Notes under the pieces: generated by a model
The model's database searches: none
What the model saw: the letters and a program-made list of their open reading frames with translations, nothing else
Told to the model about the DNA's origin: nothing
DNA from: Helicobacteraceae bacterium
GTDB lineage: Bacteria > Campylobacterota > Campylobacteria > Campylobacterales > Sulfurimonadaceae
Direction: 5' to 3'
Assembly (NCBI GenBank): GCA_027056525.1
Contig: JALUKO010000234.1
Location: 1-8,749, forward strand
DNA length: 8,749 bases
Program-made: the position numbers and the translations under genes
Shown: piece after piece, positions 5,305-8,749 of the stretch
How positions within the stretch are numbered: position 1 is the first letter of the stretch
Layout: the number at the start of each line of letters is the position of its first letter

Positions 5305-7305
5305 ATGTTATTAAATGTACAAAAATTTATTATTCTTCTTATAGCGGTTTTATTGTCGATTTTGTACATTGTTTTTATGTATTATCATCTGCAGCAGCAA
5401 GATTCTAAAGCAAGGGTGATTCTCAAAGATCTGAGTAATAACCTTTCTGAAACAAGTTATACACTTTCAAAAGTTATTACAAGTAAAAAAAATATAATTG
5501 TAGCCAGAGCTATACTTGACAGAGTGGTTTCCAACAATGATTTCATTCAGTCTGCTCTTATTATAGATGATGCAGAGGTACTCCTTTATACCGACCCACA
5601 TTATGACAAACATGTAGAAAAAAGCTTATTTAATCAAGAGAGTGAAAATTTTTATGCAATGCTTATGGATTCTCCGGCTATTGAGGGGGAGATTAGATTT
5701 TATGAGGGAGGTGAACTGAATGTTTTAAGACTTTTGTTTGTTTTAAATCATGATGAGATCTTAAACTACTTTAGTGAAGACAGAAATACTTTTTTGCTCT
5801 ACTTTGGTCTTTATCCCATACTTCTTTTGTTGATCGTATTGGTTGTGATTAGAAAATATCTCTCAGCACCTCTTGAAAAATTACGCCAGTTTGCCTACTA
5901 TCAAAATGAGGTTCCCCGTCCCTTTAAACTGCAAGAGTTAGAAGCTATCCGTTATTCGATGGTGCAGACATTTCAAAGACTTGAAAATGAAAAAAAAGAA
6001 CTTTATGCAATGGCAAGAACAGACTCTTTGAGTGGTCTGGCAAATAGAAACTCTCTCAATGAATATCTTGAACGCTTGATTGCGGACTCAAAAAGAGAAA
6101 ATAAAGAGTTTGCTTTGTTATTTTTAGATCTCGATCACTTTAAGACAGTCAATGATTCCTTGGGACATAATATCGGTGATGAACTTCTTAAAAATATCGC
6201 GTTAATGATCGATGAAGTGATTCGTTCAAGTGATTTTGTAGCAAGGATTGGTGGTGATGAGTTTGTTGTGGTGTTGCACAAATACAGTTCACTTTTGGAG
6301 TTGACAAATATCATAGAGCGGATACAGCAACAACTTTCAAAAGAGTTGATCATTCAAACAAATCCTGTGCATATCAGTAGTAGTATAGGGATCGCTTTTT
6401 TCCCAAAAGATGGGGACAATATTGTTTCTTTGATGCAACATGCCGACATAGCGATGTATGAAGCCAAACAAAAAGGTCGTGCACGCTACCATTTCTTTAC
6501 AGAAGAGCTGAACAAGAGGGTACAAGAGACTATTTTACTGGACAAATCTATGAGAGAAGCCCTTGTAAATAATGAATATCAGCTTTTCTATCAACCAAAA
6601 ATTGATATAAAAAGTGGAGATATTATAGGTGCTGAAGCACTCATTCGATGGATAGATCCAAAGCAGGGTATTATTGCTCCTGATCTGTTTATCCCTTTGG
6701 CTGAGGATAACGGTTTTATCATTGAGCTTGGAGAATGGGTGGTAAACGAAGCCGTGCACCAATACAGCTTGTGGAAAATGGCAGGCTTAAAGAACTTCAG
6801 TGTAGCGATCAATATATCAACCAAGCAGCTTCTCAATATCGATTTTGCTCATGATTTTATTGCGATTTTAGAGCAGAATGATCTTAGCAGTTCTGATATT
6901 GATATAGAGATAACCGAGTATATGTTTTTAGAACAGAATCAAAATAATGCAGATATCTTAAAAGTGCTGCATGACAATGGTGTAAAAATATCTTTAGATG
7001 ATTTTGGTACGGGGTATTCCTCCTTGTCATATTTAAAAAAGTTTCCGATCGATTATTTGAAAATTGACAAGTCGTTTATGGATGATTATGCTACGCAAGA
7101 GGGGGCTATTTTCATCGAAACAATAGTGAAAATGGGACAAACACTCAATATGAAAGTTATTGCAGAAGGGGTTGAAACTCATGAGCAGCTACAATATTTG
7201 GATTCTGTAGGGTGTGATTATTATCAGGGCTATTATTTTTCCAAGCCTCTTAGTGTTGAGGCTTTTGAGAAAGAGTTTATCAGAGGGCTTGTAAACGCAG
7301 TATGA
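5305..7305 (+). CDS. Membrane-anchored GGDEF-EAL protein (c-di-GMP synthesis and hydrolysis)
   Basis: The 666-residue protein has a first membrane helix (about 8-27), a periplasmic domain of about 130 residues (30-162), a second helix (163-183), a HAMP-like linker with a coiled coil (about 184-236), a GGDEF domain (237-400) and an EAL domain (about 405-660). The diguanylate cyclase site is canonical GGDEF at 316-320, and an inhibitory RxxD site (R307-D310) lies five residues before it. The EAL domain keeps E444-A-L, N503, E535, D565-D566, K586, E621, E624 and Q641, the set expected for an active c-di-GMP phosphodiesterase. Both activities therefore look possible, with the balance presumably set by the sensory half. 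The ATG follows the TAA of the upstream binding-protein gene directly (TAAATG) and has only a weak purine-rich site (AAGAGA) before it, so translation is probably coupled. The periplasmic domain is not one I can name. Binding of the upstream lipoprotein there is inferred from gene order and the NspS-MbaA precedent. Confidence 0.96.
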   Translation: MLLNVQKFIILLIAVLLSILYIVFMYYHLQQQDSKARVILKDLSNNLSETSYTLSKVITSKKNIIVARAILDRVVSNNDFIQSALIIDDAEVLLYTDPHYDKHVEKSLFNQESENFYAMLMDSPAIEGEIRFYEGGELNVLRLLFVLNHDEILNYFSEDRNTFLLYFGLYPILLLLIVLVVIRKYLSAPLEKLRQFAYYQNEVPRPFKLQELEAIRYSMVQTFQRLENEKKELYAMARTDSLSGLANRNSLNEYLERLIADSKRENKEFALLFLDLDHFKTVNDSLGHNIGDELLKNIALMIDEVIRSSDFVARIGGDEFVVVLHKYSSLLELTNIIERIQQQLSKELIIQTNPVHISSSIGIAFFPKDGDNIVSLMQHADIAMYEAKQKGRARYHFFTEELNKRVQETILLDKSMREALVNNEYQLFYQPKIDIKSGDIIGAEALIRWIDPKQGIIAPDLFIPLAEDNGFIIELGEWVVNEAVHQYSLWKMAGLKNFSVAINISTKQLLNIDFAHDFIAILEQNDLSSSDIDIEITEYMFLEQNQNNADILKVLHDNGVKISLDDFGTGYSSLSYLKKFPIDYLKIDKSFMDDYATQEGAIFIETIVKMGQTLNMKVIAEGVETHEQLQYLDSVGCDYYQGYYFSKPLSVEAFEKEFIRGLVNAV

Positions 7306-7314
7306 TGATACTTT

Positions 7315-8685
7315 TTATACGCCATCTACTCTGAGTAGTTTTGTTTTACCAACCATGAGATCTATGGTCATACCGATTCTTTTAAAAACAGACTCTTGTC
7401 TGTACTCCAAGTTATGTTTCTTACATACCTCTTTAACGATAGGTTGCATTTTTTGGTATTGTGAGAGTGGTATATTTGGGAAAAGATGGTGCTCTATCTG
7501 GTAGTTTAAAAAACCTTGAGAAAAGTCTATAAGGTCTGTACCGGTGTTGTAGTTTACACTTCCCATAATTTGTCTTAGGTAAAATTCACCCTGAGATTTA
7601 TGTGGTTCGCTGAACTGGTATATATCACCGGCTGAATGGTTTGGTACGATAACTAAAAAGGAGTGAAGATTTGCATACGCTTCTGCCATCAGTAAAATAA
7701 TAAAGGCATTGAAAACAGCCTCCATACCCAGTGGCAAGAAAAGAAGTGGTAATAGTACGAAACGTACAAGAGCATATGGAAGATAGAAGTTTTTCCAAAG
7801 CTCCAATCCATTTTTTGTCAACGGTGATATATGGTATTTTTTGATTTCCGGCAAACGTTTTTTACGGCGCTCTTTATTCTCTAAAATACGCAGAGTATTT
7901 GGTGCATAATAGACAGGTTTCCACATAGCGGCAAAGATATACATCATAACACGTCGAAGCCACATCGGCACTTTGGACTGTATGAGCCATTGTAGATTGC
8001 GTTCTACATTGTCAGGATCATCATCCTCACCTAAATGGTAATGGTGCATGATGTTGTGTTCATATTCCCACGCTTCAGGTTTGATCCAATCAAGCCAATG
8101 AATATACCTGTTTTTACCTCTTGCATAGCCGGCTTTTGTATATTGGTATGGGATGTTTGGAACTTTGTCATAAGCACCGTGTAAAATAGGATGTGTAACA
8201 TTTGCCCATCTTGAGACATTACCCACTCCGATGAGTACTGCTGCAATAACTGCAAGTATCCAAAAAGCAAAACCGCCCAAACCGATGGAAAGCTCCAGCG
8301 CACTTGCAACATAAATGAGAAAAAAACCACTAAGAGTAGAAGCTCGTCCCCATCTTTCAAGTTTGAGAAGGTGTTGAAAATCTTCCTCGCTGGCAGGACC
8401 TATATTTGCCTTGATCTCTTCAAGGTCACGTTGAAGTTGCTCTTTATCGACATCTTCATATCGGGCATAAGTATGCTCAGACGATGTAAAGTTTTGCTTT
8501 TTTGTCTCTTTTGGTGTCTGCTCTTGGGTATTTGGAGCTTCTTGGGTTTTTATTTGGGCTTCATATTGTTGAATTTTTTCCTGAGCCTCGAGCTCCTGAG
8601 CCTCTTCATTTGAGATAATAGATTCTCTGGCATTGAGTTGTTCTTCTATTAGCTCTTTTTCTTTATTTGAAATTTGTTTTGACAA
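7315..8685 (-). CDS. Membrane fatty acid desaturase with Glu/Gln-rich N-terminal extension (TTG start)
   Basis: This is a membrane di-iron fatty acid desaturase of the FA_desaturase superfamily, which uses O2 and an electron donor to insert a double bond into an acyl chain. Of the 456 residues, the three histidine boxes are H165-PIL-H169, H210-NIM-H214-H215 and Q396-IE-H399-H400 (in QIEHHLFPNIP). The Q in the third box is typical of front-end or acyl-lipid type enzymes. Membrane segments lie near 117-135, 137-156, 243-258 and 303-345. The first 95 or so residues are an acidic, Glu/Gln-rich, probably coiled-coil or disordered extension unlike the catalytic core. The start is TTG at 8685: an in-frame TGA lies two codons upstream, GAGGAG sits 6 bases away, and the first ATG comes far inside the core. 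It converges on the GGDEF-EAL gene with 9 bases between the stops. The exact substrate and double-bond position cannot be read from sequence, and the electron donor is not encoded nearby. Confidence 0.93.
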   Translation of the reverse strand: MSKQISNKEKELIEEQLNARESIISNEEAQELEAQEKIQQYEAQIKTQEAPNTQEQTPKETKKQNFTSSEHTYARYEDVDKEQLQRDLEEIKANIGPASEEDFQHLLKLERWGRASTLSGFFLIYVASALELSIGLGGFAFWILAVIAAVLIGVGNVSRWANVTHPILHGAYDKVPNIPYQYTKAGYARGKNRYIHWLDWIKPEAWEYEHNIMHHYHLGEDDDPDNVERNLQWLIQSKVPMWLRRVMMYIFAAMWKPVYYAPNTLRILENKERRKKRLPEIKKYHISPLTKNGLELWKNFYLPYALVRFVLLPLLFLPLGMEAVFNAFIILLMAEAYANLHSFLVIVPNHSAGDIYQFSEPHKSQGEFYLRQIMGSVNYNTGTDLIDFSQGFLNYQIEHHLFPNIPLSQYQKMQPIVKEVCKKHNLEYRQESVFKRIGMTIDLMVGKTKLLRVDGV

Positions 8686-8691
8686 ATGTCA

Positions 8692-8697
8692 CTCCTC
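8692..8697 (-). promoter_or_regulatory. Ribosome binding site fixing the TTG start of the desaturase
   Basis: GAGGAG on the minus strand lies 6 bases before TTG (8685-8683). The six bases between include an in-frame TGA (8691-8689), which rules out a longer frame. The nearby GTG is in another frame. Confidence 0.75.
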
Positions 8698-8736
8698 TAT
8701 GGTTTATATGAAATCTCAGCATAAATAATTTAGGAC

Positions 8737-8742
8737 ATTATA
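8737..8742 (-). promoter_or_regulatory. Possible -10 element for the desaturase gene
   Basis: A perfect TATAAT on the minus strand lies about 50 bases before the TTG start. The -35 region would fall outside the window, and the surroundings are extremely AT-rich, so this is only a candidate. Confidence 0.4.
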
Positions 8743-8749
8743 TATTAAT

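Noticed and set aside
8371..8613. An 80-codon plus-strand frame with a hydrophobic product opposite the desaturase N-terminus
   Set aside because: It is the antisense reading of Glu/Gln codons (giving Leu/Phe), so it is a composition artefact of the charged extension on the other strand.
1..8749. tRNA, rRNA, CRISPR, insertion sequence, prophage or toxin-antitoxin signals
   Set aside because: No periodic repeats, terminal inverted repeats, cloverleaf sequences or transposase frames were seen, and the gaps between genes are all under about 180 bases.

Overview
This is an AT-rich window with compact gene order. The protein families suggest a Campylobacterota (epsilonproteobacterial) chromosome, perhaps a Sulfurimonas-like sulfur-oxidising or microaerophilic bacterium. 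That placement is inferred from the look of the proteins and from gene neighbourhood, not from any database search. There is no rRNA, tRNA, CRISPR array, insertion sequence or other sign of a mobile island.

Region 1 (1-2831) is a high-affinity phosphate uptake locus. The permease genes pstC and pstA run leftward and overlap by one base (TAATG). pstA is cut by the window edge only a few residues before its probable end. The phosphate-binding protein gene pstS runs rightward, so pstS is split from the permease genes instead of leading a pstSCAB operon. The 137-bp divergent spacer (1690-1826) carries two back-to-back promoters. Each has an 18-bp Pho-box-like direct repeat (xTGTAAy-N4-xTGTWAC) exactly 10 bp upstream of a good -10 hexamer.

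Region 2 (2832-4323) holds a terminator after pstS, then a third copy of the same promoter architecture, then a signal-peptide-bearing outer-membrane beta-barrel (porin-like) protein and a strong intrinsic terminator. The porin promoter shares a 17-nt identical run with the pstC promoter and has the same box-to--10 spacing. The porin is therefore probably part of the phosphate-starvation regulon and may carry phosphate or another anion across the outer membrane to PstS.

Region 3 (4324-7305) is a two-gene signalling operon. A lipoprotein resembling NMT1/SsuA/TauA-type ABC substrate-binding proteins is followed with zero spacing (TAAATG) by a membrane-anchored GGDEF-EAL protein with both active sites and the inhibitory I-site intact. 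No ABC permease or ATPase accompanies the binding protein. The pair looks like a periplasmic ligand sensor wired to c-di-GMP turnover, analogous in layout to Vibrio NspS-MbaA. This is the most interesting candidate system in the window.

Region 4 (7306-8749) is a convergent gene, 9 bp away, for a membrane fatty acid desaturase. It has three histidine boxes, a Q-x-x-H-H third box and a long Glu/Gln-rich N-terminal extension. It starts at TTG behind a strong ribosome binding site. A consensus TATAAT lies about 50 bp upstream of the start, near the right edge.
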